Shown piece after piece: positions 15,787 to 23,130 of a stretch of DNA of 64,000 nt. This DNA comes from Jiangella aurantiaca. GTDB lineage: Bacteria > Actinomycetota > Actinomycetes > Jiangellales > Jiangellaceae. How positions within the stretch are numbered: the first letter of the stretch is position 1; every line of letters starts with the position of its first letter. The notes beneath the pieces are model-generated. The model searched no databases. It was not told where the DNA came from and saw only the letters and a program-made list of their open reading frames with translations. A program made the translations under genes and the position numbers. Location of the stretch: positions 54,583 to 118,582 of the forward strand of contig NZ_SMLB01000017.1 in NCBI RefSeq assembly GCF_004349105.1, given 5' to 3'.

Positions 15787-16607
15787 CCCTCACCGCCGAG
15801 GCGAACCACGCGACGACGTCGGACCGCATCGTCTTCGATCAGATCGGCAAGCACTACGCCCGGGGCGGCGATCACCTGCAGGTGCTCGACCAGTGCTCGT
15901 TCACCGTCGAGCCCGGCGAGTTCGTGTCGGTGATCGGGCCGTCCGGCTGCGGCAAGACCACGCTGCTCAACATGGCGGCCGGGTTCACCGCGCCCGACGA
16001 CGGGACGGTGCGGGTCGGCGACGCCGTCGTGACCCGTCCACATCCGTCCCGCGGGGTGGTGTTCCAGCAGTACGCGATCTTCCCGTGGCTCACCGTGGCC
16101 AAGAACATCGAGTTCGGCCTGACGCTGCGGGCCAACCGCCGGCCGCGCGCCGAGCGGCAGCGGGTGGTGCGCCGCTACCTGGAGCTGATGGGCCTGGAGC
16201 CGTTCGCGTCGGCCTACCCGAAGGAGCTGTCCGGCGGCATGCGCCAGCGGGTGGCCATCGCCCGGGCCTACGCCACCGACCCGCAGGTGCTGCTGATGGA
16301 CGAGCCGTTCGCCGCGCTCGACGCCCAGACGCGCGAGCGCATGCAGGAACTGCTGCACGAGACCCAGCTCACCGAGCGGCGCACCGTCCTGTTCATCACG
16401 CACAGCGTCGAGGAGGCGATCTTCCTCTCCCACCGCGTGGTCGTGCTGTCGGCACGGCCGACCGGCGTACGCGAGGTGGTCGACATCGCCATCCCCGCGC
16501 CGCGGCCGGCCGAGACGCGGCTGTCGCCCCGGTTCGTCGAGCTGCGGCGGCGGATGGAGGGCCTGCTGCGCTCGGAGTCCACGGAGGCTGAGGGGGGCCC
16601 GCGATGA
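15783..16607 (+). CDS. ABC transporter ATP-binding protein, SsuB/TauB type
   Basis: 274 aa from the ATG at 15783, overlapping the permease stop. All nucleotide-binding motifs are present: Walker A GPSGCGKTT, Q-loop VFQQYAIFPWLT, signature LSGGMRQRVAIARA, Walker B VLLMDEPFAALD and switch histidine in ITHSVEEA. It powers import together with the permease at 14962 and binding protein at 16604. The FPWLT after the Q-loop is characteristic of the nitrate/sulfonate/taurine branch. Confidence 0.92.
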   Translation: MTLTAEANHATTSDRIVFDQIGKHYARGGDHLQVLDQCSFTVEPGEFVSVIGPSGCGKTTLLNMAAGFTAPDDGTVRVGDAVVTRPHPSRGVVFQQYAIFPWLTVAKNIEFGLTLRANRRPRAERQRVVRRYLELMGLEPFASAYPKELSGGMRQRVAIARAYATDPQVLLMDEPFAALDAQTRERMQELLHETQLTERRTVLFITHSVEEAIFLSHRVVVLSARPTGVREVVDIAIPAPRPAETRLSPRFVELRRRMEGLLRSESTEAEGGPR

Positions 16608-17653
16608 CGGCGCGAGCGCCGCGACGCCGGCGATTCGCGGCCGCCGTCGCCGCCGTCACAGGCGTGGCGCTGCTGTCGTCGTGCGCGCTGGAGAGCAGCG
16701 GCCCCACCACCAGCGACGACGGCCTGGCCGTCGTCAGGGTCGGCTACCTGCACACCGTCGCCGTCGACTCCCACATGTGGCTCGGCACCGAGGAGGCGAT
16801 CTTCGCCGAGCACGGTGTGCAGCTGGAGCCGGTCGCGTTCGACACCGGGACCGCGCTGAGCCAGGCGCTGTCCGGCGGCTCGGTGGACGTCGCGATCATG
16901 GGCGCGGTGCTGTCCAACTTCCCGGCGCAGGGGGCCGGCACCGTCTTCCTCGCCAATGACGTCGAGTTCGACACCGCGCAGCTGTGGGTCGACCCGTCGT
17001 CGGGCATCCGCTCCGTCGCGGACCTCGCCGGCCAGCAGGTGATGACGGCCACCGGCACCACCGCCCACGTGTACCTGCACAACGCGCTGAAGCAGGAGGG
17101 CGTCGACCCGGCCGACGTGAGAGTCGTCAACGCGGACATGCCGTCGGCCGTCACGGCGTTCGTCGCCGGGCAGGTGCCGGCCGTCGTGCTGTGGGTGCCG
17201 TTCGACGAGACCGTGCGCAACGAGAAGCCCGACGCCGAGCTGATCAGCTCGGCGAAGGACTACTACCCGGAGTCGTCCATCATCGGAGGCTGGGTGGCCA
17301 ACGACGACTTCTACGAGTCCGACCACGACACCCTCGTCAAGATCGCGGCCGCCTGGCTCGACGTCAACCATCGGCTGCTCGAGGACACCGAGGCGGCGAT
17401 GACGACCGTGCACGAGGCCGCGTACGCCGACAGCCAGGAGCTGGAGGACACGCTGCGGCAGTTCGAGTTCTCGCGCCTGTACCCCAACGACGAGTGGGCG
17501 CGCATGTACGAGTCCGGCGAGCTCGAGGACAGCATCGGCGCCGTCGAGCAGATCTTCGTCGAGCTGGGCGGCATCGACGAGTACGTCGAGCCGGGCGAGT
17601 TCGTGGACACCGGGATCCTCCTGGACGCCTACGCCGAGTGGAAGGAACAGTGA
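16604..17653 (+). CDS. ABC transporter substrate-binding lipoprotein, SsuA/NMT1-like
   Basis: 349 aa. A basic start and hydrophobic stretch end in the lipobox LLSSC, with Cys27 as lipid attachment site. The mature protein has the NMT1/OpuAC-like fold typical of sulfonate, taurine and nitrate binding proteins (VGYLHTVAVDSHMWLGTEEA, SGGSVDVAIMGAVLSNFPAQ, ATGTTAHVYLHNAL). The ligand is unknown. It overlaps the ATPase stop by four bases and is followed by three catabolic genes. Confidence 0.88.
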   Translation: MTARAPRRRRFAAAVAAVTGVALLSSCALESSGPTTSDDGLAVVRVGYLHTVAVDSHMWLGTEEAIFAEHGVQLEPVAFDTGTALSQALSGGSVDVAIMGAVLSNFPAQGAGTVFLANDVEFDTAQLWVDPSSGIRSVADLAGQQVMTATGTTAHVYLHNALKQEGVDPADVRVVNADMPSAVTAFVAGQVPAVVLWVPFDETVRNEKPDAELISSAKDYYPESSIIGGWVANDDFYESDHDTLVKIAAAWLDVNHRLLEDTEAAMTTVHEAAYADSQELEDTLRQFEFSRLYPNDEWARMYESGELEDSIGAVEQIFVELGGIDEYVEPGEFVDTGILLDAYAEWKEQ

Positions 17654-17663
17654 GGGAGCAGTG

Positions 17664-18539
17664 ATGACACAGCAGATCCGAGTCCTCGGTCTGGGCACCA
17701 TGGGCGGCCGCGCCGCCGCCGGGGCGGTCGCCGCGGGCTACGACGTCCTCGGGTACGACCCCTCCCCCGCCGCGCGCGACGCGGCCGCCGCGGCCGGCGT
17801 CCGGGTGAGCGACGACGCCGCCGCCGTGGTGGTCGACGCCGACCTCGTGCTGGTGTCCGTGCCGCGCCCGGAGCACGTCCGCGCACTCGCCACCGAGGTG
17901 CTGGTCAAGGCCCCGGCCGGCGCGGTCGTCGTGGATCTGTCGACCATCGACCCGGCCACGGCCCGCACCGCCGCCGGCCACCTCGCCGAGCACGGTGTCA
18001 CCTACGTCGACGCGCCCGTCCTCGGCCGCCCCGCCGGATGCGGGTCGTGGACGCTGGTGTGCGGCGGGCCGGCGGAGTCGATCGACGCGGTGCGGCCGCA
18101 CCTCACCGCCACTGTCGCCGCGAGGGTGGTCCGGGTCGGCGACACCGGCGCCGGCTCGGTGGTGAAGATCGCCAACAACCTCATGTTCGGCGCCATCAAC
18201 GCCGTCACGGCGGAGGCCATCACGCTGTGCCGGCGCAACGGCGTGGACGGCCGCGTCTTCGTCGACACCGTCGCCGAGTCCGGCGCCGCCACGGTCTCGA
18301 ACCTGTTCAAGGAGATCGCGCCGAAGATGGTGACCGGCGACGACGATCCCGCCTTCGCCCTGGAGCTCCTGGCCAAGGACAACCGGCTGGCACTCGACCT
18401 GGCAGAGACGTCGGGCTCGCCGGCGCCGCTCGCGCGCGCCGTCGTCGACGTCAACGAGCTGGGCCTGGAGCACGGGCTGGGGCCGCGCGACAGCGGCGCA
18501 CTGGTGCGCGCCTACGCCGAGGCCGGGGGCGCCCGTTGA
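17664..18539 (+). CDS. beta-hydroxyacid dehydrogenase (3-hydroxyisobutyrate dehydrogenase family)
   Basis: 291 aa from the ATG at 17664 (a GTG one codon earlier is possible), with GAGGGAGC before it. The NAD(P) site is LGLGTMGGRAAAG. The substrate loop DAPVLGRPAG replaces the usual DAPVSGG. The catalytic Lys lies in GSVVKIANNLMF. The family oxidises or reduces beta-hydroxy acids such as 3-hydroxyisobutyrate, tartronate semialdehyde and sulfolactaldehyde. Its place after an Ssu-type importer and before an aldehyde dehydrogenase suggests a C3 hydroxy or aldehyde acid as intermediate. Its stop overlaps the next start. Confidence 0.87.
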   Translation: MTQQIRVLGLGTMGGRAAAGAVAAGYDVLGYDPSPAARDAAAAAGVRVSDDAAAVVVDADLVLVSVPRPEHVRALATEVLVKAPAGAVVVDLSTIDPATARTAAGHLAEHGVTYVDAPVLGRPAGCGSWTLVCGGPAESIDAVRPHLTATVAARVVRVGDTGAGSVVKIANNLMFGAINAVTAEAITLCRRNGVDGRVFVDTVAESGAATVSNLFKEIAPKMVTGDDDPAFALELLAKDNRLALDLAETSGSPAPLARAVVDVNELGLEHGLGPRDSGALVRAYAEAGGAR

Positions 18540-19714
18540 GTGCGGGCGACGTCCTGACCATCGAGCGGCTGCGCGTCACCATCCTCTCCGCCCCGATCAC
18601 CGGCCCGGTGGACATGTCGTTCGGGCAGCTCAGGGACCGGCGGGCGTGCCTGGTCGAGGTCGACGCCGACGGCGTGACCGGGGTCGGCGAGAGCTGGATC
18701 AACTACCCGTCCTGGGCGCAGGCCGAGCGGCTGGCCACCTACTGCGACGGCGTCGCCCCGCTGCTGCTGGGCACCGACGGCGCCGACCCGGGCGCGGTGC
18801 TGCGGCGGCTGGCCGACCGGCTGTTGCCGATCGGACGCCAGGCCGGCGGCGCCGGGCCGATCTGGCAGGCGATCAGCGGCGTCGACATCGCGTTGTGGGA
18901 TCTCGCCGGCAAGGTCGCCGGTCTCCCCGTCCACCGGCTGCTCGGCGGAACGACGGCGACGGGGACGGCGGCGGGCGGCGCCGGAGTGCTCGCCTACGCC
19001 AGCGGCATCGGGCCGACCGACGTCGAGGCGCTGTGCGACGTGGCCCTCGCCGACGGCTACCGCGCGGTGAAGACCAAGCTCGGGTTCGGCACCGAGCGCG
19101 ACGAGCGGACGCTGTCGGTCACCCGGTCCCGCATCGGCGCCGGCGTCGAGCTGTTCGCCGACGCCAACCAGGCCTGGGACGTCGCCGCGGCCGTGCAGAT
19201 CATGCCGATGCTCGCGGCGCACGGCGTCCGGTGGATCGAGGAGCCCCTGTCCGGGGACCGGGTCGAGGACCTGCAGAAGCTGGCGGCCGACAGCGACGTC
19301 CCGCTCGCGACCGGCGAGAACGTCTACGGCCTCGACGCGTTCGAGGCCTGCATGGATTCCGCCGCCGTCGCGCTCGTGCAGCCCGACCTCGCCAAGTCCG
19401 GCGGCTTCACCGTCGCCCGCGAGGTGACCCGGTACGCGGCCGCGTCCGGACTGCGGGTTGCGCCGCACTGCTACTCCAGCGCCGTCGGCGTCGCGGCCAG
19501 CGCCCACCTGGCGGCCGCCTTCGACACCGTCGACTGGGTGGAAGCCGACGTGCGGCCCAACGCGCTGCGCACCGACCTGCTCACCACGCCGCTGGGCTGG
19601 GAGGACGGCGCGTTGTGCGTGCCCGAAGCGCCCGGGCTGGGCATCGAGCTCGACCCCGCCACCGTCGCCCGGTTCCGCATCCACGAGGAGGAGCGAACCA
19701 TCCATGACCGCTGA
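18536..19714 (+). CDS. mandelate racemase/muconate lactonizing enzyme family protein
   Basis: 392 aa from a TTG at 18536 that overlaps the upstream TGA; this is the only start that keeps the conserved LTIERLRVTILSAP at the N-terminus. Enolase-superfamily residues are intact: KxK base in AVKTKLGFG, metal ligands Asp in FADANQAW, Glu in WIEEPLS and Glu in ATGENVYG, and His in APHCYSS. It abstracts the alpha proton of a carboxylate to dehydrate, racemise or cycloisomerise it, probably a sugar-acid-like substrate. The next gene starts 11 bp before its stop. Confidence 0.87.
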   Translation: MSAGDVLTIERLRVTILSAPITGPVDMSFGQLRDRRACLVEVDADGVTGVGESWINYPSWAQAERLATYCDGVAPLLLGTDGADPGAVLRRLADRLLPIGRQAGGAGPIWQAISGVDIALWDLAGKVAGLPVHRLLGGTTATGTAAGGAGVLAYASGIGPTDVEALCDVALADGYRAVKTKLGFGTERDERTLSVTRSRIGAGVELFADANQAWDVAAAVQIMPMLAAHGVRWIEEPLSGDRVEDLQKLAADSDVPLATGENVYGLDAFEACMDSAAVALVQPDLAKSGGFTVAREVTRYAAASGLRVAPHCYSSAVGVAASAHLAAAFDTVDWVEADVRPNALRTDLLTTPLGWEDGALCVPEAPGLGIELDPATVARFRIHEEERTIHDR

Positions 19715-21146
19715 GCCCCGCACCCTCATCCCGGCTCCCGGCACCACGGCCCCCGGCGCGCGGATCGCCGGCGCCGGCGTCGACGGCGACCCGCACGAGC
19801 TGCCCGACCCGGCCACCGGCGAGACGCTGGCGGCCGTCGGCTGGGTCGACCCCGCGACGGCCGAGGACGCCGCCCGCGCCGCGCACGAGGCGCTCCCCGG
19901 CTGGAGCGCGACGCCGGCCCGCGACCGCGCCGCCGCCCTGCGCGCGATAGCCGCCGATCTGCGCGCCGACACCGCCGCGTTCGCCGCCGTGATCAGCGCC
20001 GAGTCGGGCAAGCGGCTGAGCGAGGCGACCGCCGAGGTCGGCTTCTCCGCCCGGTACTTCGACTGGTTCGCCGACGCCGCGACGATGCCCCGCGACGAGG
20101 GCGTCGTGACCCCGCAGCGCCGGTTCACCGTGTCGCGCCGGCCGGTCGGCGTCATCGCGGCGGTGAGCCCGTGGAACTTCCCGTTGTCGATCCCGGCGCG
20201 CAAGGTCGCTCCGGCGCTGGCCGCCGGGTGCACCGTCGTGCAGAAGGCCTCGGAGCTGACCCCGCTGACCAGCCTCGCGTTCACCGAGCTGTGCGAGCGC
20301 CGTCTGCCCGCCGGCGCGGTCAACGTCGTGGTCGGCGACGGCGAGAAGCTGACCACCGCGCTGGTCGACTCCGAGCTCGTCGCCGCGGTGACGTTCACCG
20401 GCTCGACGCCGGTCGGCGCGTCGGTCGCGGCGCGCGCCATGCGGTCGATGACCCGCGTGACGATGGAGCTGGGCGGCAAGGGCCCGTTCGTCGTCACCGA
20501 GCGGGCCGACCTCGGCGTCGCGCTCGAGGCGCTCCTGGTGGCGAAGTTCCGCAACAACGGCGCGTCGTGCATCGCGGCCAACAACGTGTTCGTGCACGAG
20601 TCGGTGTACGACGAGTTCGTCGGCGCGCTGCGGTCCAGAATCGTGTCGCTGACCTGCGGCGCGCCGTCCGACCCCGCCGTCGACGTCGGCCCGCTGCTGC
20701 GGCCCGCGCACGTCGAGCGCCTGGAGCGGCTGGTAGCCGAAGCGGAGGGCGCCGGGTGCGCCGTCGCCCGCGCACCGCTGACCACCACCCGGGGCTATTT
20801 CGTCGCGCCCACGCTCCTCGAGGCGACGGCCGACGTACGGCTCTGGCACGAGGAGATCTTCGGCCCGGTGTGCGCCGTACGCCCGTACGCCGCCGAGGAC
20901 GACGTCGTCGCGGAGGTCAACGGCTGGCGCACCGGGCTGGGCGGCTACGTGATGTCCGCCGACGCCGAGCACGCCGCGCGGCTGGCCGGGCGCCTCGATA
21001 TCGGCATCGTCGGCGTCAACAACGGCGCGCCCAACACCCCCGAGGTCCCGTTCGGCGGCTTCGGCCGCGCCGGGCTCGGCCGGGAGGGCGGGCTGTCCGG
21101 GCTGTACGAGTTCACCGAGGAGCAGACCGTCTCGTTCGCCCGCTGA
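19704..21146 (+). CDS. NAD(P)-dependent aldehyde dehydrogenase (succinate-semialdehyde dehydrogenase-like)
   Basis: 480 aa from the ATG at 19704. Motifs: VSPWNFPLSIPARKVAPALA for the cofactor site, FTGSTPVG (GxTxxG), catalytic Glu in MELGGKGPF and nucleophilic Cys in NNGASCIAANN. The C-terminus has EIFGPV and PFGGFGRAGLGREGG. Closest in pattern to the GabD/SSADH group, which also includes sulfolactaldehyde and other small semialdehyde dehydrogenases. Last gene of the operon from 14962; a strong hairpin follows. Confidence 0.9.
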   Translation: MTAEPRTLIPAPGTTAPGARIAGAGVDGDPHELPDPATGETLAAVGWVDPATAEDAARAAHEALPGWSATPARDRAAALRAIAADLRADTAAFAAVISAESGKRLSEATAEVGFSARYFDWFADAATMPRDEGVVTPQRRFTVSRRPVGVIAAVSPWNFPLSIPARKVAPALAAGCTVVQKASELTPLTSLAFTELCERRLPAGAVNVVVGDGEKLTTALVDSELVAAVTFTGSTPVGASVAARAMRSMTRVTMELGGKGPFVVTERADLGVALEALLVAKFRNNGASCIAANNVFVHESVYDEFVGALRSRIVSLTCGAPSDPAVDVGPLLRPAHVERLERLVAEAEGAGCAVARAPLTTTRGYFVAPTLLEATADVRLWHEEIFGPVCAVRPYAAEDDVVAEVNGWRTGLGGYVMSADAEHAARLAGRLDIGIVGVNNGAPNTPEVPFGGFGRAGLGREGGLSGLYEFTEEQTVSFAR

Positions 21147-21156
21147 CGCCGTCCGC

Positions 21157-21193
21157 GCGCCGCCGACCCTGCCTCAGGGGAGGTCGGCGGCGC
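21157..21193. terminator. bidirectional hairpin terminator
   Basis: GCGCCGCCGACC (21157-21168) pairs perfectly with GGTCGGCGGCGC (21182-21193), and the loop contains a second small stem. It separates the convergent aldehyde dehydrogenase and FGE genes; the FGE stop codon (21174-21176) is inside the loop. Confidence 0.75.
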
Positions 21194-22142
21194 AGCGGAA
21201 GCCGATGTTGCCGGTGGAACTGTCGGGGGTGTTGCTGGTGCGCGCCGCGACCCGGTAGCGGTTGCAGTAGGAGTCGTGGCACAGGTGGCTGCCACCGCGG
21301 GTGACGCGGGCCTCACCGGACGGCGGACCGTGCGGGTCGACCCGGGTCTCAGGGCGCTCCTCGGCGTGCCAGGTGGTGGACCACCAGTCCGAGCACCACT
21401 CCCACACGTTCCCGGCGACCTCGTACAACCCGTAGCCGTTCGGCGGGTACGACTTCGCCGGCGCCGTCCCCGGATACCCGTCGTCGGCGGTGTTCACCGT
21501 CGGGAAGCGGCCCTGCCAGATGTTGCACCGCCACCGGTTCTTCGGCACCAGCTCGTCGCCCCACGCGTACTTGGCCCGCTCCAGGCCACCGCGCGCCGCC
21601 AGCTCCCACTCGGCCTCGGTGGGCAGCCGCTTCCCCGCCCATGCGGCGTAGGCGGTGGCGTCGTTCCACGACACGTGCACCACCGGGTGCTGCGGCCGGG
21701 TCGTCACATCGGACCCCGGACCCTCCGGCGCCTTCCAGTACGCACCGTCGACCGCCCGCCACCACGGCGCCGCCGGTACCGTCGCGTCCATCACATGTGC
21801 ACGCTGCTCGGGCCCGATGAACAGGTGGAACACGAAGGACCAGCCGAACCGCTCGGCCTCCGTCACGTACCCGGTGGCTTTGACGAACGCGGCGAACTGC
21901 CGGTTCGTCACCGCCGTGGCGTCGATGAGGAACGGCGACACCGTCACCGCCCGCACCGGTCCCTCACCGTCGTCGGGGAACGCGTCGGGGTCGTCCCCGC
22001 CCATCCAGAACTGCCCGCCCGCGATGCGCACCATCCCCCGCGCCACCTCTGCCGCAGCACGCACCGGCGGGACGAACGACAGCTCCACCGGCTGCGCCGA
22101 ACCCCCATGACCGGCCGACGGCGCGCAACACCCGGACATCAA
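21174..22142 (-). CDS. formylglycine-generating enzyme (sulfatase-modifying factor)
   Basis: 322 aa, no signal peptide, so cytoplasmic. The FGE fold starts at MVRIAGGQFWMGGDDPDAFP and continues with NRQFAAFVKATGYVTEAERF, HPVVHVSWNDATAYAAWAGK and GNVWEWCSDWW. The two catalytic, copper-binding cysteines are present with the right spacing (Cys288 and Cys293 in GGSHLCHDSYCNRYR), which separates true FGE from other SUMF1-domain proteins. It oxidises the signature Cys of type I sulfatases (CxPSR) to formylglycine. Sulfatase substrates lie at 7936, 29071 and 35981. The N-terminus is Cys-rich (MMSGCC). Confidence 0.92.
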   Translation of the reverse strand: MMSGCCAPSAGHGGSAQPVELSFVPPVRAAAEVARGMVRIAGGQFWMGGDDPDAFPDDGEGPVRAVTVSPFLIDATAVTNRQFAAFVKATGYVTEAERFGWSFVFHLFIGPEQRAHVMDATVPAAPWWRAVDGAYWKAPEGPGSDVTTRPQHPVVHVSWNDATAYAAWAGKRLPTEAEWELAARGGLERAKYAWGDELVPKNRWRCNIWQGRFPTVNTADDGYPGTAPAKSYPPNGYGLYEVAGNVWEWCSDWWSTTWHAEERPETRVDPHGPPSGEARVTRGGSHLCHDSYCNRYRVAARTSNTPDSSTGNIGFRCAADLP

Positions 22143-22195
22143 CCCTCCTCGCTCGCGCGCCCGTGGCGGGCGCTCCCGGACACCATCATCCCCTG

Positions 22196-22227
22196 TGTCA
22201 CAAACGTCGCCGGTGCCCGGTCGTACC
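22196..22227 (+). promoter_or_regulatory. ECF41-type promoter, site A
   Basis: TGTCAC (22196-22201), 14 bases, then CCCGGTCGTACC (22216-22227), 25 bp before the ATG of the small gene at 22253. The same arrangement occurs at 22933-22964 (minus strand) and 23824-23855. It matches the published ECF41 pattern TGTCACA-N16-CGTC except for one base in the -10 element (GGTC). Confidence 0.6.
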
Positions 22228-22252
22228 TGACAACCAGATCGGGAATGGAGCG

Positions 22253-22471
22253 ATGATGACGGAATCCGTGGACAGGCCGGAGCTCGAACGCGAGGTCCGG
22301 GAGGAGTTGGGGCTGGTCGAGTCCAGCCACCCCGAGGACGTGATGGGGCAGCCGGTGGCGCAGTGGCGGTTCGACCCGTCCGACGCCGAGGAGTACGAGA
22401 CGGTGCTGAAGGGAGTCCTCGCCGCGGCCGAGAACGCCGACGCGGCCGGCGAGCAGCCTCCTGGCGCGTGA
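22253..22471 (+). CDS. small acidic hypothetical protein
   Basis: 72 aa from the ATG at 22253 (a second ATG follows immediately), preceded by GGAG. Very acidic, with ELEREVREELGLVESSHPED and a C-terminal alanine-rich tail; no membrane segment or cysteine. I do not recognise a family. The ECF41-type promoter just upstream and the convergent VOC gene downstream suggest it belongs to the stress response of the neighbouring sigma factor. Confidence 0.7.
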   Translation: MMTESVDRPELEREVREELGLVESSHPEDVMGQPVAQWRFDPSDAEEYETVLKGVLAAAENADAAGEQPPGA

Positions 22472-22478
22472 GCCGGTC

Positions 22479-22898
22479 TCAATACCAGAACACCTCGGCG
22501 GGGATGCTCCTCGGCACGTCGTTGTCGCCGTCGTGATGCAGGAACACCAGGCGCTGCCCCTCGGGATCCCAGGCGCTCAGCACCGTGATGGCGTCCTCGG
22601 TGAGCACGCGCCTGGTGGTCCGGCCCGTCAGCCGCTTCGCCCGCTGTTCGACGTCGTCCAGGTGCTCCATGGTGGGCAGGCGCCACACCAGCGCCTGCAC
22701 CGTGCGGTCGGTGACGTGCTGGACGTGCCGCTCCCGCATGGCGAGGGTCGCGGTGCCGCTCCGGGTGGCGAGGACGACGGCGTCCGGCGTACGGCGCGCC
22801 ACCTCCAGGCCCAGCAGCTGTGTGTAGAAGGCGATCGCGCGGCCGAGGTCGCCGACGTGGAGCACGGCCGCCTGTAGGTGCACGCCTGCGTCATTCAT
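22479..22898 (-). CDS. VOC family protein (glyoxalase/bleomycin resistance/dioxygenase fold)
   Basis: 139 aa from the ATG at 22898. Two beta-alpha-beta-beta-beta modules are visible: the first from VLHVGDLGRAIAFYTQLLGL, the second near VLTEDAITVLSAWDPEGQRL ending FLHHDGDNDVP. The family binds a metal and handles small electrophiles, antibiotics or dioxygenase substrates; the specific activity cannot be told. It is transcribed from a minus-strand ECF41-type promoter at 22933-22964. Confidence 0.8.
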   Translation of the reverse strand: MNDAGVHLQAAVLHVGDLGRAIAFYTQLLGLEVARRTPDAVVLATRSGTATLAMRERHVQHVTDRTVQALVWRLPTMEHLDDVEQRAKRLTGRTTRRVLTEDAITVLSAWDPEGQRLVFLHHDGDNDVPRSIPAEVFWY

Positions 22899-22932
22899 GG
22901 TGCCCCAACCGTATCGATGGTGTCCCCCACAA

Positions 22933-22964
22933 GGTACGACCGGGCAGCGCCGCGATCCGTGACA
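22933..22964 (-). promoter_or_regulatory. ECF41-type promoter, site B
   Basis: On the minus strand TGTCAC (22964-22959), 14 bases, then CCCGGTCGTACC (22944-22933). The downstream 12-mer is identical to site A and the spacing is the same. It lies 34 bp before the VOC start codon. The rest of the gap 22899-23130 is empty. Confidence 0.6.
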
Positions 22965-23130
22965 CACGACGACCTCGCACACGCACCGTGGCGGCGGCCA
23001 CGGACCCCACGGACCCCACCACGGGCCGGCCCACGGCCTTTCCGGGGCGCGACCGCGCCACCCGAAGGGCGACGTTGGTGTCCGACGGCGCCACCACGAG
23101 GCCGCCGACGCACATCCGCAGGAGGCACAG

